Source: Enterobacter soli ATCC BAA-2102
GTDB taxonomy: Bacteria > Pseudomonadota > Gammaproteobacteria > Enterobacterales > Enterobacteriaceae
Length of the DNA: 64,000 nucleotides
NCBI RefSeq assembly: GCF_001654845.1
Contig: NZ_LXES01000038.1
Location: 170,223 to 234,222 of the forward strand
Direction: 5' to 3'
Both the position numbers and the translations under genes were made by a program. Every line of letters begins with the position of its first letter. The first letter of the stretch is position 1. Of this stretch, positions 9,858 to 20,610 are shown one piece after another. The notes beneath the pieces were generated by a model. That model saw only the letters and a program-made list of their open reading frames with translations, searched no databases and had not been told where the DNA came from.

Positions 9858-10304
9858 TTACTGAAAACGACGACGGGCATTGGCTTCACGCGCGGCTTGC
9901 GCCACTTCAACCGGAACAACCCTGCGCCCAACTGGCCACAGCGCGATGGCAGCGATTTTGAAATTCGCGATCCCGACAGGAATGCCAATAATCGTGATGC
10001 ACTGCGCAATACCGGCGAAGATGTGCATCAGACACAGCCACCAGCCAAAGAAAATCAGCCACAGGATGTTCAGCACCGTCCCGCCGGTGTTCATCAGCAC
10101 GTTTTTACTTTCCGGGTTGAGCTCGTCGACGTGTACGGCCTCGTTACCATAAGGAAAAAGCGACAGCCGGGTGATTTCCCAGCAGGAGCGCGTCAGCGGA
10201 AGGGTAAAGATGAGCACGATGCTCACCAGTGTGGCAACAAGCCAGGAAAGAGTGGTGGCAAAACCGCCAAGGACAAAATTAAGAATATTCAGAACGGTAC
10301 GCAT
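9858..10304 (-). CDS. yccF: YccF, DUF307 inner membrane protein
   Basis: 148 residues, same length as E. coli YccF. It carries two copies of the short YccF (DUF307) motif, each a hydrophobic hairpin with polar residues (NILNFVLGG and NILWLIFFGWW). Function is unknown; a regulatory or channel-like role has been proposed for relatives. Cotranscribed with yccS downstream and divergent from helD. Confidence 0.93.
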   Translation of the reverse strand: MRTVLNILNFVLGGFATTLSWLVATLVSIVLIFTLPLTRSCWEITRLSLFPYGNEAVHVDELNPESKNVLMNTGGTVLNILWLIFFGWWLCLMHIFAGIAQCITIIGIPVGIANFKIAAIALWPVGRRVVPVEVAQAAREANARRRFQ

Positions 10305-10427
10305 AAACCCTCAGTTCCTTTCGATATGATTAACGCTAAGTGATTGTAACGTTTTTTTAGGCTGGAGCACCTTAAAACTGGCAGTTAAACTGTCAGGTAA
10401 ATTATCTCTTCGTGGATCAGGCAGGAC

Positions 10428-12482
10428 ATGGAACTGAAAGCAACTTCACTGGGCAAGCGCCTGGCTCAACATCCTTACGACAAGGTTGTCCTTCTGAATG
10501 CAGGGGTAAAAGTCTCTGGCGAACGCCACGAATATCTCATTCCGTTTAATCAGCTTTTAGCGATTCACTGCAAACGCGGGCTGGTCTGGGGCGAGCTGGA
10601 GTTTGTGTTGCCTGCCGAAAAGGTGGTGCGCCTCCACGGCACGGAATGGGCGGAAACGCAACGCTTCCACCATCATCTGAGTAGCCTGTGGCGCCAGTGG
10701 AGCGATGAGATGAGCACCGTTGCAGCGCAGGTGTTGCAGCAGGTTCTTGATGATATTGCGCAAAGCAATGCGCAACAAAAATGGCTTACGCGCCAGCAAA
10801 CCGCCGGTTTGCAGCAAAAAATCAAAGTCGCACTTACAGCACTGCCGTTGCCGGTTTCCCGTCTGGATGAGTTTGAGAATTGCCGCGATGCCTGGCGGCA
10901 GTGTCAGGCATGGCTTACCGATATCGATAAAAGTCGCCTTGCCCATAACCAGGCATGGACGGATACCATGCTCGCGCAGTACGCCGATTTCTTCAGCAAT
11001 ATAGAATCCTCGCCGCTAAACCCGGCCCAGGCGCGCGCGGTAGTCAATGGCGAACACTCTCTGCTGGTGCTTGCCGGAGCAGGGAGCGGTAAAACGTCAG
11101 TGCTGGTGGCGCGAGCGGGCTGGCTCATGACCACAGGCGAAGCGGTGGCCGACCAGATTTTGCTGCTGGCGTTTGGTCGCAAAGCTGCGCAGGAGATGGA
11201 TGAGCGCATCCAGGAGCGTCTGCACACGCAGGATATTACCGCCAGAACCTTCCATGCCCTCGCGTTACACATTATCCAGCAGGGGAGCAAAAAAGTTCCT
11301 TCAATCAGCAAGCTTGAGAACGACACCCAGGCCCGCCAGTCGCTGTTTATTAAGACCTGGCAGCAGCAGTGCAGCGAGAAAAAAGCGCAGGCAAAAGGCT
11401 GGCGTCAGTGGCTGGAAGAAGAACTTAACTGGGACGTACCGGAAGGCAGTTTCTGGCAGGATGAAAAACTGGCGCGTCGCCTGGGTTCGCGCCTCGACCG
11501 CTGGGTGAGCCTTTTACGGATGCACGGCGGCTCTCAGGCGGAAATGATTGAAAGCGCCCCGGAAGAGGTCCGCGCGATCTTCACCAAACGGGTCAAGCTG
11601 ATGGCTCCGCTGCTGAAAGCCTGGAAAACGGCGCTGAAAGACGAAAATGCGGTCGATTTTTCAGGGCTTATCCATCAGGCCATTATCATTCTGGAAAAAG
11701 GCCGCTTTGTGAGTCCGTGGAAACATATCCTCGTCGATGAATTCCAGGACATCTCACCCCAGCGTGCCGCGCTTCTTTCAGCGCTTCGGGCGCAAAATAA
11801 ACATACATCACTGTTTGCCGTTGGCGATGACTGGCAGGCGATCTATCGTTTCAGTGGGGCACAGTTGTCACTGACGACCGCGTTCCATCACTATTTCGGT
11901 GAGGGCGATCGCAGCGACCTGGACACCACCTATCGTTTCAACTCACGCATCGGTGAAATCGCCAATCGATTCATCCAGCAAAACCCGCATCAGCTGGCCA
12001 AACCGCTTAACAGCCTGACGCCGGGGGATAAAAAAGCCGTCACCTTGCTGGCGGACGATCAGCTGGAGCCCTTGCTGGATAAACTGAGCGGCTATGCGAA
12101 ACCCGAAGAGCGCATTCTGGTGCTGGCGCGTTATCATCACCTCAAACCGGCCGCACTGGAAAAAGCCGCTACCCGCTGGCCTAAGCTCCAGCTCGATTTT
12201 ATGACCATCCATGCCAGTAAAGGGCAGCAGGCCGATTACGTGATTGTGGTGGGTTTAAAAGAGGGCAACGATGGTTTCCCGGCTCCGGCGCGCGAATCGG
12301 TGATGGAGCAGGCCCTGTTGCCAGTACCGGAAGATTTCCCGGACGCTGAAGAGCGTCGCCTGCTGTATGTCGCGTTAACCCGCGCCCGCCACCGCGTATG
12401 GCTGCTGTTCAATAAAGATGAACCTTCAACGTTTGTCGATATTCTGAAGAGTATTGATGTACCGGTGGCGAGGAAGCCGTAA
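10428..12482 (+). CDS. helD: DNA helicase IV
   Basis: 684 residues, identical in length to E. coli HelD. It is a superfamily 1 UvrD/Rep-like 3'-5' helicase. Walker A AGAGSGKTS is near residue 216, motif II VDEFQD near 436, and the C-terminal motif VI region is LLYVALTRARHRVWL near the end. The first 200 residues are the HelD-specific N-terminal part. It takes part in recombination and repair pathways. Divergent from yccF; a REP element follows the stop. Confidence 0.97.
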   Translation: MELKATSLGKRLAQHPYDKVVLLNAGVKVSGERHEYLIPFNQLLAIHCKRGLVWGELEFVLPAEKVVRLHGTEWAETQRFHHHLSSLWRQWSDEMSTVAAQVLQQVLDDIAQSNAQQKWLTRQQTAGLQQKIKVALTALPLPVSRLDEFENCRDAWRQCQAWLTDIDKSRLAHNQAWTDTMLAQYADFFSNIESSPLNPAQARAVVNGEHSLLVLAGAGSGKTSVLVARAGWLMTTGEAVADQILLLAFGRKAAQEMDERIQERLHTQDITARTFHALALHIIQQGSKKVPSISKLENDTQARQSLFIKTWQQQCSEKKAQAKGWRQWLEEELNWDVPEGSFWQDEKLARRLGSRLDRWVSLLRMHGGSQAEMIESAPEEVRAIFTKRVKLMAPLLKAWKTALKDENAVDFSGLIHQAIIILEKGRFVSPWKHILVDEFQDISPQRAALLSALRAQNKHTSLFAVGDDWQAIYRFSGAQLSLTTAFHHYFGEGDRSDLDTTYRFNSRIGEIANRFIQQNPHQLAKPLNSLTPGDKKAVTLLADDQLEPLLDKLSGYAKPEERILVLARYHHLKPAALEKAATRWPKLQLDFMTIHASKGQQADYVIVVGLKEGNDGFPAPARESVMEQALLPVPEDFPDAEERRLLYVALTRARHRVWLLFNKDEPSTFVDILKSIDVPVARKP

Positions 12483-12498
12483 TAAGGGCAGGGTTTTG

Positions 12499-12530
12499 CA
12501 GGCCGGGTAAGGCGCAGTCGCCACCCGGCA
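12499..12530. repeat. REP-type palindromic element
   Basis: GCCGGGT at 12502 pairs with ACCCGGC at 12523 around GGCGCAGTCGCC, the classic enterobacterial REP layout. It sits between helD and mgsA, which converge. Confidence 0.75.
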
Positions 12531-12536
12531 TAATAC

Positions 12537-12995
12537 TTACTTCAGTCTTTCGGCAAGATAACGCTGATAATCCGGGATCAGAATATCAACAGGGGCGCTA
12601 AACTGCGGTGACTCAATAATAAAGTCTGCGGTAGACAGGTTAGTCGCAACGGGAATATTCCAGACCGTCGCAAGACGCAGCAGCGCTTTAACATCCGGGT
12701 CGTGCGGAACGGCATTCAGCGGATCCCAGAAGAAAATCAGCACATCAATTTTACCTTCCGAAATTTGCGCTCCAACCTGCTGGTCGCCGCCCATTGGGCC
12801 GCTCAGCATGGCATGAACCTCTAACCCGGTTTCACGGTGGATAAGGTTGCCGGTCGTACCCGTTGCTGAGAGGGTATGGTTTTCCAGCATCGGCTGATGG
12901 CGGCGTACCCAGTTCAGCAGCATTTGTTTGCAGTGATCGTGCGCCACCAGTGCAATGTGTTTGCGGGCAGGAAGCGTGCGTGTTGTCAGTTCCAT
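12537..12995 (-). CDS. mgsA: Methylglyoxal synthase
   Basis: 152 residues as in E. coli. It converts dihydroxyacetone phosphate to methylglyoxal and phosphate, a bypass of lower glycolysis used under phosphate limitation or sugar-phosphate stress. Catalytic Asp71 is in SGPMGGDQQ and the conserved His98 is in [14 protein letters not shown] near residue 20 contributes to the phosphate site. Convergent with helD. Confidence 0.97.
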   Translation of the reverse strand: MELTTRTLPARKHIALVAHDHCKQMLLNWVRRHQPMLENHTLSATGTTGNLIHRETGLEVHAMLSGPMGGDQQVGAQISEGKIDVLIFFWDPLNAVPHDPDVKALLRLATVWNIPVATNLSTADFIIESPQFSAPVDILIPDYQRYLAERLK

Positions 12996-13076
12996 AATCT
13001 TTTCCGTCAGGGTTAACTGGCTACAAGATGACGGGAAGCGCCTGATGCTGCAAGAGAAAGGGCAAAAAAATGTGGG

Positions 13077-13739
13077 TTACGACGAAGGTTGTTGTTTCGC
13101 CCATTGCAGAAAACGGGCTCGCGTATCGGGATCGGCCTGCTGGAACCAGAATTTCAGGCGTTGTTCAGTGAGCGTCTGAGACTGAGGCGGGATCACATCC
13201 AGTTCGGATACGCCCGACAAAAGCGTACTGTCGTCCGCCATCATGGTGGCAAACTGAGGCAGCGAAGCACGTTTGCCCGCTTTGTTATAGACCTCTGTAT
13301 CCGCCTCATAATCAATACCTTTCGGCGTTTTGGTGAGCGCGAGAATGTCCAGTTTCACGGGGATAGGCATGGCATCGCCATCCAGCAACTCAAGACGCGG
13401 CCCAGACTCAAAAGCCTGGGCCTCTTTTTCGGTCTCCAGACGGGGTAAGTTAAAGTTGACCTGGCTAATCCGCTGGGTGTTAAAACTGACAACCAGCGGC
13501 GGTGAGATATACATACGCTGTTCATGATTCGCCACGCGGATCGTCTTTTCTACCCGAAACACCACCTGGTGTTGCCCGTTATCCAGTTCAATACTGTCCG
13601 CACCGCGAAGCAGCGAGCTGGAGACTTTTTTGCCGTCCAGCACCAGCAGGTCAATGTCGGTGGAGAGCCGTAGCGTTGTTGCAAAGACGCAAACCGGCAT
13701 AACTAATGCAATCACAGCAGAGGCAATGCCGGTTTTCAT
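13077..13739 (-). CDS. yccT: YccT (CsgI), periplasmic curli inhibitor-like protein
   Basis: 220 residues with a Sec signal peptide ([20 protein letters not shown], cleavage near residue 20). It belongs to the DUF2057 family. E. coli YccT has been renamed CsgI because it restrains CsgA polymerisation in the periplasm; transferring that role to this orthologue is inference. The order between mgsA and yccU is conserved. Confidence 0.92.
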   Translation of the reverse strand: MKTGIASAVIALVMPVCVFATTLRLSTDIDLLVLDGKKVSSSLLRGADSIELDNGQHQVVFRVEKTIRVANHEQRMYISPPLVVSFNTQRISQVNFNLPRLETEKEAQAFESGPRLELLDGDAMPIPVKLDILALTKTPKGIDYEADTEVYNKAGKRASLPQFATMMADDSTLLSGVSELDVIPPQSQTLTEQRLKFWFQQADPDTRARFLQWAKQQPSS

Positions 13740-13911
13740 AGGGTGCTCCTGTGGTAAATGCTATTTCTTAATAATGTATCTAAATTTTTCGAGAATCATG
13801 TTTACTAACATATAGACATATTCCGCGGTTTTGCCCTCATACATCTGTATGGGATAGATGGTTGCGATGTCCGCTTTGACGTACACTTTGAAAAAAGCCA
13901 GGAGGAAGACC

Positions 13912-14325
13912 ATGAAAGAGAACGATATTGCTGACATTCTGACATCGACCCGAACCATTGCGCTGGTGGGGGCGAGTGATAAACCCGACCGGCCAAGCTA
14001 TCGGGTGATGAAGTATCTCCTGGACCAGGGCTACCACGTTATTCCGGTATCGCCAAAAGTCGCGGGAAAATCACTGCTGGGGCAGCAGGGGTACGCCACC
14101 CTGGCCGACGTGCCGGAAAAAGTGGATATGGTGGATGTGTTCCGCAACTCAGAAGCGGCATGGGGCGTTGCTCAGGAAGCCATTGCTATCGGCGCGAAAA
14201 CGCTGTGGATGCAGCTTGGCGTCATTAATGAACAGGCGGCGGTGCTGGCGCGTGAAGCTGGTCTGGCGGTGGTCATGGACAGATGTCCGGCAATAGAAAT
14301 TCCCCGACTGGGGCTGGCGAAGTAA
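13912..14325 (+). CDS. yccU: YccU, CoA-binding domain protein
   Basis: 137 residues. Start chosen at [10 protein letters not shown], 4 nt after a strong AGGAGGAAG ribosome site, although the frame is open from 13858. It is a single Rossmann-type CoA-binding domain ([19 protein letters not shown] near the N-terminus, then [13 protein letters not shown] and [11 protein letters not shown]), like the first domain of succinyl-CoA synthetase alpha. The physiological role is not established. Confidence 0.92.
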   Translation: MKENDIADILTSTRTIALVGASDKPDRPSYRVMKYLLDQGYHVIPVSPKVAGKSLLGQQGYATLADVPEKVDMVDVFRNSEAAWGVAQEAIAIGAKTLWMQLGVINEQAAVLAREAGLAVVMDRCPAIEIPRLGLAK

Positions 14326-14353
14326 TAAAAAAGCCCGATATCGGGCTTTTTTT
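14326..14353. terminator. Bidirectional terminator between yccU and hspQ
   Basis: A self-complementary AAAAAGCCCGATATCGGGCT followed by a T-run, between the convergent genes. Confidence 0.88.
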
Positions 14354-14358
14354 CACGC

Positions 14359-14736
<378 letters not shown>

Positions 14737-15927
14737 TTACATGACGCGACAGGCAAACCCTTTCAGATACAGCCCTTCCGGGTAGGTAGCGATCACCGGA
14801 TGATCGGCCGCCTGACGGAACTGCTCTATAAATTGTACATCACGGCCAGCATCTATAGCGGCATCGGCGATGATTTTCTGAAATAAATCTGTCGTCATCA
14901 GGCCTGAACAGGAGAATGTAAGCAGAACGCCACCCGGGTTCAACAGCTGGATAGCCAGCATGTTGATGTCTTTATAGCCGCGGCAGGCGCCCATCAGTTG
15001 GCTTTTGTTCTCAACGAATTTCGGTGGGTCCATCACGATAACGTCAAACTTCTCACCCTGATCGCGATATTTACGCAGCAGTTTGAACACGTCATCGCGC
15101 ACGAACTCCGCTTTGCTCAGATCCAGCTTATTCAGCTCGACGTTTTGTTTTGCCACATCCAGCGCTTCCTGCGAGGTATCCACGCTCACTACCTGAGCAC
15201 AGCCGCCCATCAGCGCAGAAACCGCGAAACCACCGGTGTAGGAGAAACAGTTCAGCACGCGTTTGTTCTCAACGTACTGGCGCGTGGCCAGGCGGCTATC
15301 GCGCTGGTCGAGGTAATACCCGGTTTTGTGTCCACCCTGAATATCAACCAGCAGTTTCATACCGTGTTCTTCAATAGGCAGCAGGGCAGGAGGCAATTCA
15401 CCCGTCACCGGGCCTTGCGTCAGCTCCAGACCCTCTTTTTTACGCACGGCAACATCGCTGCGGTCGTAAATTGCGCATTCAGGGAACAGGTTTTGCAGCG
15501 CGCTAATTAACGCCGCACGCTGATATTCAGCGCCCGCGCTCAGCAATTGCAGTACCAGGAAATCACCAAAACGGTCGATGGTGATGCCCGGCAGCCCGTC
15601 AGATTCGCCGGCAATCAGACGATAGCTGTCCAGCCCGTCGCGTTTTGCCAGCCACTCGCGCCACTGTTGCGCCTGTTGCAGGCGGCGGGTGAAGAACGCA
15701 ATGTCGATGGTTTCGTCTTTATCAAAGGTCCAGACGCGCGCGCGGATCTGTGATGCAGGCGAGTATGCGCCACGCGCTAACCATTTCCCCTGATGATCAA
15801 CGATATCGATGGTTTCACCGAGGCTGGCTTTGCCTTCCAGGCGGGTAACTGCGCCAGAAAAGACCCAGGGATGGCGGCGCAGTAATGACTTCTCGCGCCC
15901 TTTGGCTAACACTAAACGTACACTCAT
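14737..15927 (-). CDS. rlmI: 23S rRNA m5C1962 methyltransferase RlmI
   Basis: 396 residues, as E. coli RlmI (YccW). An N-terminal PUA domain (about 1-80, [21 protein letters not shown]) is followed by a central domain and a SAM-dependent Rossmann fold ([15 protein letters not shown] near residue 225; VIVMDPPKF near 300; LLTFSCSG with the catalytic Cys near 345). It methylates C1962 of 23S rRNA. Divergent from acyP. Confidence 0.96.
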   Translation of the reverse strand: MSVRLVLAKGREKSLLRRHPWVFSGAVTRLEGKASLGETIDIVDHQGKWLARGAYSPASQIRARVWTFDKDETIDIAFFTRRLQQAQQWREWLAKRDGLDSYRLIAGESDGLPGITIDRFGDFLVLQLLSAGAEYQRAALISALQNLFPECAIYDRSDVAVRKKEGLELTQGPVTGELPPALLPIEEHGMKLLVDIQGGHKTGYYLDQRDSRLATRQYVENKRVLNCFSYTGGFAVSALMGGCAQVVSVDTSQEALDVAKQNVELNKLDLSKAEFVRDDVFKLLRKYRDQGEKFDVIVMDPPKFVENKSQLMGACRGYKDINMLAIQLLNPGGVLLTFSCSGLMTTDLFQKIIADAAIDAGRDVQFIEQFRQAADHPVIATYPEGLYLKGFACRVM

Positions 15928-16020
15928 AATTTGCTATTCTGTCGATTCCAATGAAATGGCCGCCATTTTCCCGAGTTCAGTGAGGAAATGCAACGCGCCA
16001 GACGGATAAGGGGAAGGAAG

Positions 16021-16302
16021 ATGTCAAAAGTCTGCACTATTGCCTGGGTTCACGGCATCGTTCAGGGCGTGGGCTTCCGCTACAGCACCCAGCGGGAGGC
16101 AGTCCAGTTAGGGCTTACCGGATATGCACGCAATATGGATGACGGCAGCGTCGAGGTGGTGGCCTGCGGCGAGGCGGAACAGGTAGAGCGACTGGTGGCG
16201 TGGTTAAAAGCAGGCGGGCCACGCAGTGCACGGGTTGATAAGGTGTTGTCGGAGCCGCATCAACCCGGCCGGGAATACGTTAATTTTGGTATTCGCTATT
16301 AA
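16021..16302 (+). CDS. acyP: Acylphosphatase
   Basis: 93 residues starting [12 protein letters not shown]. It carries the acylphosphatase signature [13 protein letters not shown] (phosphate-binding loop with catalytic Arg) and the catalytic Asn in [13 protein letters not shown]. It hydrolyses acyl phosphates such as carbamoyl or acetyl phosphate. Start chosen at 16021 downstream of GGGGAAGGAAG; an earlier in-frame ATG at 15988 lacks support. Overlaps the convergent tusE by 4 nt. Confidence 0.95.
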   Translation: MSKVCTIAWVHGIVQGVGFRYSTQREAVQLGLTGYARNMDDGSVEVVACGEAEQVERLVAWLKAGGPRSARVDKVLSEPHQPGREYVNFGIRY

Positions 16303-16628
16303 ATACATTTCACGGGTTTGGGCAGACCGGCGATTTTTGTCGCCTGTTTTGCCGGGCCTTTCGGGAAGAGACGATACAGGTAACGGCTGTTGCCTTTCTC
16401 TTCGCCGAATTTGTTGGCCATCGCCTTAACCAGCATCCGGATAGCCGGAGAGGTGTTGAATTCAAGGTAGAATTCGCGCACAAAACGCACCACTTCCCAG
16501 TGTTCTGGCGACAGAGTGATGGCTTCTTTCTCCGCAATCACTTCTGCCAGCGCTTCACTCCACTGGCTGCTCTCTTTCAGATAACCGTCGGCGTCGGTTT
16601 CTATCTCTTTACCTTCAAAGCTCAACAT
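16299..16628 (-). CDS. tusE: Sulfur relay protein TusE
   Basis: 109 residues, family DsrC/TusE. It accepts sulfur from TusBCD and passes it to MnmA for 2-thiolation of U34 in tRNA. The conserved C-terminal arm ends GLPKPVKCI with the reactive penultimate Cys. An ATG two codons upstream (16634) is an alternative start. Convergent with acyP. Confidence 0.95.
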   Translation of the reverse strand: MLSFEGKEIETDADGYLKESSQWSEALAEVIAEKEAITLSPEHWEVVRFVREFYLEFNTSPAIRMLVKAMANKFGEEKGNSRYLYRLFPKGPAKQATKIAGLPKPVKCI

Positions 16629-16666
16629 AGTCATTCACACGTCAGTCAAAAACCTGTGCAGTGTAC

Positions 16667-16698
16667 CAAAAAAAGCAAAGCCCCGCATAAGCGGGGCT
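16667..16698 (-). terminator. Terminator of yccA
   Basis: Stem AGCCCCGC / GCGGGGCT with an A-tract on the plus strand (T-tract in the minus-strand transcript) just after the yccA stop. Confidence 0.85.
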
Positions 16699-16717
16699 CG
16701 GTTCAACGCACTGTGGG

Positions 16718-17377
16718 TTAATCGCGGCTGGCGAAGCCCAGGATGCTCAACAGGCTGACGAAGATGTTGTACAGCGACACATACAGGCTCACGGTGGCGC
16801 GGATGTAGTTCGTCTCACCGCCGCGAATGATGTTGCTGGTTTCCATCAGGATCGCGCCAGAGGAAATCAGGATAAACACCGCGCTGATAGCCAGGTGCAG
16901 GGCAGGCAGTTGCAGGAAGATGTTAGCTACCATACCCACCAGTACTACCACGATACCCGCCATTAACATCCCGCCGAGGAAGGACATGTCCTTGCGCGTG
17001 GTCAGAACGTAAGCCGAGCAGCAGAAGAACACCAGCGCAGTACCGCCCAGCGCCAGACCGATAAGGTCACCCATGCCCGCAGACAGATAGGCATTCAGCA
17101 TTGGCCCCAGGATGTAGCCCAGGAAGCCGGTAAAGGCGAACGCAGACAGAATACCTACCGGTTTATCCGCGGTTTTGTAGGTCAGGAACATCAGACCATA
17201 CATCCCGACCAGCGTCAGGATCAGGCCCGGAGACGGCAGCATCAGAACCGTGCTGGCCGTAGCGGTGATCGCAGAAAACGCCAGCGTCAGGCTGAGCATG
17301 AAATAGGTATTGCGCAGCACCTTGTGGGTGCTGAGTAGCGATGTGCGGTCGCGTGAAGAACTAATGATACGATCCAT
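16718..17377 (-). CDS. yccA: YccA, BAX inhibitor-1 family FtsH modulator
   Basis: 219 residues with seven predicted membrane helices, BAX inhibitor-1/UPF0005 family. E. coli YccA interacts with and is a slow substrate of the FtsH protease and protects SecY when translocons jam. Conserved polar ends ([21 protein letters not shown]-terminal [16 protein letters not shown]) match the orthologue. It is the last gene of the E. coli-like backbone before serT. Confidence 0.95.
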   Translation of the reverse strand: MDRIISSSRDRTSLLSTHKVLRNTYFMLSLTLAFSAITATASTVLMLPSPGLILTLVGMYGLMFLTYKTADKPVGILSAFAFTGFLGYILGPMLNAYLSAGMGDLIGLALGGTALVFFCCSAYVLTTRKDMSFLGGMLMAGIVVVLVGMVANIFLQLPALHLAISAVFILISSGAILMETSNIIRGGETNYIRATVSLYVSLYNIFVSLLSILGFASRD

Positions 17378-17646
17378 GAGTCACTCTCTTATGACAGATG
17401 TAATTAACGGCAAGAATAGGAAACAGGACGCCAGTTACAAAGTGGTTTTACCCATCTTTACTCAACGCGTTAGCGTCAGTGCCGGTTGTTTATACCGCAA
17501 AAATTCGTTTCTTCAGCATGAAGAACGGTATGGCGAATTTATTCAGATCAACCTCTTATAGGTTACTGAAAAATATTGCGTTATTACAGCCTGAGCGCTA
17601 AGAGTTATTCCCGGATCGTCATAAAACAGACAATAAGGCGAAGGAC

Positions 17647-19275
17647 ATGAAATCACAATCACGCACTAACTTTACACTTTCTTTGTTAACCGCAGGCATC
17701 CTGTGCGCAAGTGCAGCGAGCCAGGCGGCTAACGTGCCGGCAGGAACTCAACTGGCAGAGAAACAGGAACTGGTCAGGAACAATGGTAACGAACCGGCAT
17801 CACTCGATCCGCACAAAGTCGAAAGCGATGTCGAATTCAATATTCTCAGCGATTTATTCGAAGGGCTGGTGAATGTCTCCCCGACGGGTGAAATCCAGCC
17901 GCGGCTGGCAGAAAAGTGGGAAAACAAAGACAATACCGTCTGGACATTCCACTTGCGCCCGGGCATTACGTGGAGCGATGGCACCGCCATTACCGCGCAG
18001 GATGTGGTATGGAGCTGGCAGCGTCTGGTTGATCCCAAGACTGCCTCACCGTACGCCAGCTACCCGGGCAACATGCATATCGTAAATGGTGCTGCCATCG
18101 CCCAGGGCAAACAGGCGCCCGACACGCTTGGGGTGAAAGCCCTTAACGATACCACTCTGGAAGTGACGCTCACCCAGCCGAACGCCGCCTTCCTGGCGAT
18201 GCTGGCGCACCCGTCGATGGTACCGGTGGATAAGGTTCTGATTAATCGCTTTGGCGAGAAATGGACCAAGCCAGAGCACCTGGTCACCAGCGGGGCCTAC
18301 AAGTTGTCTCAGTGGGTGGTCAATGAGCGGATTGTGGCCGAGCGTAACCCGCGCTATTGGGATAACGCGCATACCGTTATCAATAAGGTCACCTACCTGC
18401 CAATCACCTCTGAAGCTGCCGATGTGAACCGTTATAAAGCCGGTGAGATCGACATCGTGTACACGGTGCCAATCAACCAGTTTGCCCAGCTGAAAAAGAC
18501 CATGGGTACGCAGCTGGATGTCTCTCCGCAGCTGGCAACCTATTACTACGAATTCAACACCACCCGGCCGCCGTTTAACGATGTGCGCGTGCGTAAAGCG
18601 CTGAACATGGCGCTGGATAAAGACATCATTGCCGACAAAGTGTTAGGGCAGGGGCAACGCCCGGCGTGGCTGATCAGCCAGCCAGATATCGGCGGCGTCA
18701 CGCTGAAAACCCCGGATTACGCCAGCTGGCCAATGGACAAACGTATTGCCGAAGCGAAAAAACTGCTGGAAGAGGCCGGGTTCAATGCCAGCCACCCGCT
18801 GAGCTTTAACCTGCTCTATAACACCTCTGAATCGCACCAGCGTATTGCGATTGCTGCCAGTTCCATGTGGAAGAAAAACCTCGGCGTGGAAGCGAAGCTG
18901 CAAAACCAGGAGTGGAAAACCATGCTGGATACCATGCACACCCACAACTTTGATGCGGTGCGCTACGCATGGATTGCCGATTACGACGATGCTGCAACCT
19001 TCCTGAATAACTTCCGTACCGGCGACAGCGAAAACACCAGCCAGTACAGCAATCCGGATTACGATCAGGCGCTGGTGAACGCGGCGAAAGCGAAAACCAC
19101 GCAAGAGCGCGGACAGTTCTACCAGCAGGCGGAAGATCTGTTAGGCCGTGATGTACCGGCGATCCCGGTTTATCACTATGTGCGCACGCACCTGGTCAAG
19201 CCGTGGGTGGGTGGATTTACGCCAGACAAGCTGGGCTATTACTACACCAAAGATATGTACATCAAAAAACACTAA
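17647..19275 (+). CDS. Periplasmic oligopeptide-binding protein, OppA/MppA type
   Basis: 542 residues with signal peptide MKSQSRTNFTLSLLTAGILC...ASQA (cleavage near 27). It is a family 5 extracellular solute-binding protein. The mature start (ANVPAGTQLAEKQELVRNNGNEPASLDPHKVES) and LLYNTSESHQRIAIAASSMW are typical of OppA and MppA. No permease or ATPase genes are next to it, so it probably feeds an OppBCDF system encoded elsewhere, as MppA does. It is closer to MppA/OppA than to DppA by eye; exact ligand unknown. Preceded by a good AAGGCGAAGGAC ribosome site. Confidence 0.85.
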   Translation: MKSQSRTNFTLSLLTAGILCASAASQAANVPAGTQLAEKQELVRNNGNEPASLDPHKVESDVEFNILSDLFEGLVNVSPTGEIQPRLAEKWENKDNTVWTFHLRPGITWSDGTAITAQDVVWSWQRLVDPKTASPYASYPGNMHIVNGAAIAQGKQAPDTLGVKALNDTTLEVTLTQPNAAFLAMLAHPSMVPVDKVLINRFGEKWTKPEHLVTSGAYKLSQWVVNERIVAERNPRYWDNAHTVINKVTYLPITSEAADVNRYKAGEIDIVYTVPINQFAQLKKTMGTQLDVSPQLATYYYEFNTTRPPFNDVRVRKALNMALDKDIIADKVLGQGQRPAWLISQPDIGGVTLKTPDYASWPMDKRIAEAKKLLEEAGFNASHPLSFNLLYNTSESHQRIAIAASSMWKKNLGVEAKLQNQEWKTMLDTMHTHNFDAVRYAWIADYDDAATFLNNFRTGDSENTSQYSNPDYDQALVNAAKAKTTQERGQFYQQAEDLLGRDVPAIPVYHYVRTHLVKPWVGGFTPDKLGYYYTKDMYIKKH

Positions 19276-19377
19276 GCGTGAGCGGACACGTTGTGCTGAT
19301 AAAATGGTCAATGCGTTGTCAATTCAACCGATTAAACACGTTTTGGCTATTTTTGAAGCGAACGGAAGCAATCACAC

Positions 19378-19406
19378 TTTACAGAGTGCAGTGAGGTGTT
19401 TATAGT
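19378..19406 (+). promoter_or_regulatory. Promoter of first tRNA-Ser gene
   Basis: TTTACA, 17-nt spacer, TATAGT; 12 nt before the tRNA 5' end. A near-consensus sigma-70 promoter. Confidence 0.75.
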
Positions 19407-19418
19407 TCGCCTCACTTA

Positions 19419-19506
19419 GGAAGCGTGGCCGAGCGGTTGAAGGCACCGGTCTTGAAAACCGGCGACCCGAAAGGGTTCTAGAGTTCGAATCTCTACGCTT
19501 CCGCCA
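19419..19506 (+). tRNA. serT: tRNA-Ser (anticodon UGA), copy 1
   Basis: 88 nt with CCA encoded. Acceptor stem GGAAGCG/CGCTTCC, anticodon stem-loop CCGGT-CTTGAAA-ACCGG giving anticodon UGA, long variable arm typical of serine tRNAs, and T-loop TTCGAAT. Reads UCA codons. The position next to yccA equals E. coli serT. A second identical copy lies at 26280. Confidence 0.97.
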
Positions 19507-19516
19507 AATTCGAAAA

Positions 19517-19546
19517 CCCTGCGATAGCAATATCGCAGGGTTTTTT
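19517..19546 (+). terminator. Terminator of tRNA-Ser copy 1
   Basis: CCCTGCGAT/ATCGCAGGG nine-base stem, AGCAAT loop and T6, 10 nt after the tRNA. Repeated after copy 2. Confidence 0.9.
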
Positions 19547-19587
19547 CATTTCTGACGCAAAAACTTGCCCGCAGTAGGCAAGGTTGG

Positions 19588-20610
19588 CTAATCCGCCGAA
19601 CCGAGCGTTTTCCGCTTCACCAGACGCGCAGTAAACAATCGGCTGGTGGGTTGACTGTCCTCCGGGGCCTGCAACATTTCACAGACCGCCTGCGCCATTT
19701 CTGCCAGCGGCTGCGAGAATGTCGTCAACTGATAGCCAAGCCAGCTGGCCTGCTCGATATCATCAAAACCTATGACACTGATATCTTCTGGTACGCGCAG
19801 GCCAAACTCGTGGCGCGCGGCATCAATAAAACCGCAGGCGATAAGATCCGTCACGCAGAACACCCCATCCGGGCGCGTCGCCTGGCTGAGCAATTCACGT
19901 GCAGCAAGGACTCCCGTATGGTAGCAGGTGCTGCCTGGGCGGGTGATCGCCACGTCGGTTCCGGTTTCAGCCGCCGCCTCCAGAAAACGCGTTTCACGGG
20001 TCACCATGCTCGGGGAGCGGGACGAGGACGAAACAATCGCCAGACGCTGACATTTTGCGGCAATCAGGTGGTCAAATGCCTCTTTCATCGTCGAACTGTA
20101 ATCAATGTCTATATTGTCTGCGCTGGGGAACTGGCCCATGCGGTTAATCAAAATCACCTGTTGCCCGCTTTGCAGGCACAGTTCAATCAGTGAACCTGGC
20201 GGCTTGCCAGACAACACAATGGTGGCCGTTGAACGGTAATTCAGCGTTTGCTGCACGGCTTCTCTGGCGCTCGCCTCGTCGTCGTCGGTGTTAATCACCA
20301 TTACCGCACGTCCGGCCTGATGCAGGCGGCGGGTCAGATGTTCCAGCAGGCTGGACTGCCAGGGAAACGCAAGATTACCGCCCAGAATACAGACCGGGCG
20401 GCTCTCCTCCCGGGAAAGCCCCCGCGCCAGATGGTTGACGTGATAATTCAGCGCCCCGGCGGCGGCCAGCACCTTACGCCGGGTATCGTCAGACACGCTG
20501 CGGCCGGGTGTAAAAGTACGTGACACCGCAGAGCGGGACACGCCGGCAAGGCGCGCCACCTCCGTGGCGCTGGCAAAACCGGGATTTTTTTTCTGGCTGT
20601 TACTGCTCAT
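19588..20610 (-). CDS. LacI-family transcriptional regulator
   Basis: 340 residues from MSSNSQKKNPGFAS. An N-terminal LacI helix-turn-helix (ATEVARLAGVSRSAVSRTF, residues 14-33) and hinge are followed by a periplasmic-binding-protein-like effector domain (VCILGGNLAFPW, VISVIGFDDIEQASW). It overlaps the upstream phosphatase gene by 11 nt and is the last gene of the five-gene minus-strand operon, suggesting it controls that operon; a perfect palindrome upstream of the first gene is a candidate operator. The ligand is not predicted, but a phosphorylated sugar or polyol would fit the context. Confidence 0.85.
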   Translation of the reverse strand: MSSNSQKKNPGFASATEVARLAGVSRSAVSRTFTPGRSVSDDTRRKVLAAAGALNYHVNHLARGLSREESRPVCILGGNLAFPWQSSLLEHLTRRLHQAGRAVMVINTDDDEASAREAVQQTLNYRSTATIVLSGKPPGSLIELCLQSGQQVILINRMGQFPSADNIDIDYSSTMKEAFDHLIAAKCQRLAIVSSSSRSPSMVTRETRFLEAAAETGTDVAITRPGSTCYHTGVLAARELLSQATRPDGVFCVTDLIACGFIDAARHEFGLRVPEDISVIGFDDIEQASWLGYQLTTFSQPLAEMAQAVCEMLQAPEDSQPTSRLFTARLVKRKTLGSAD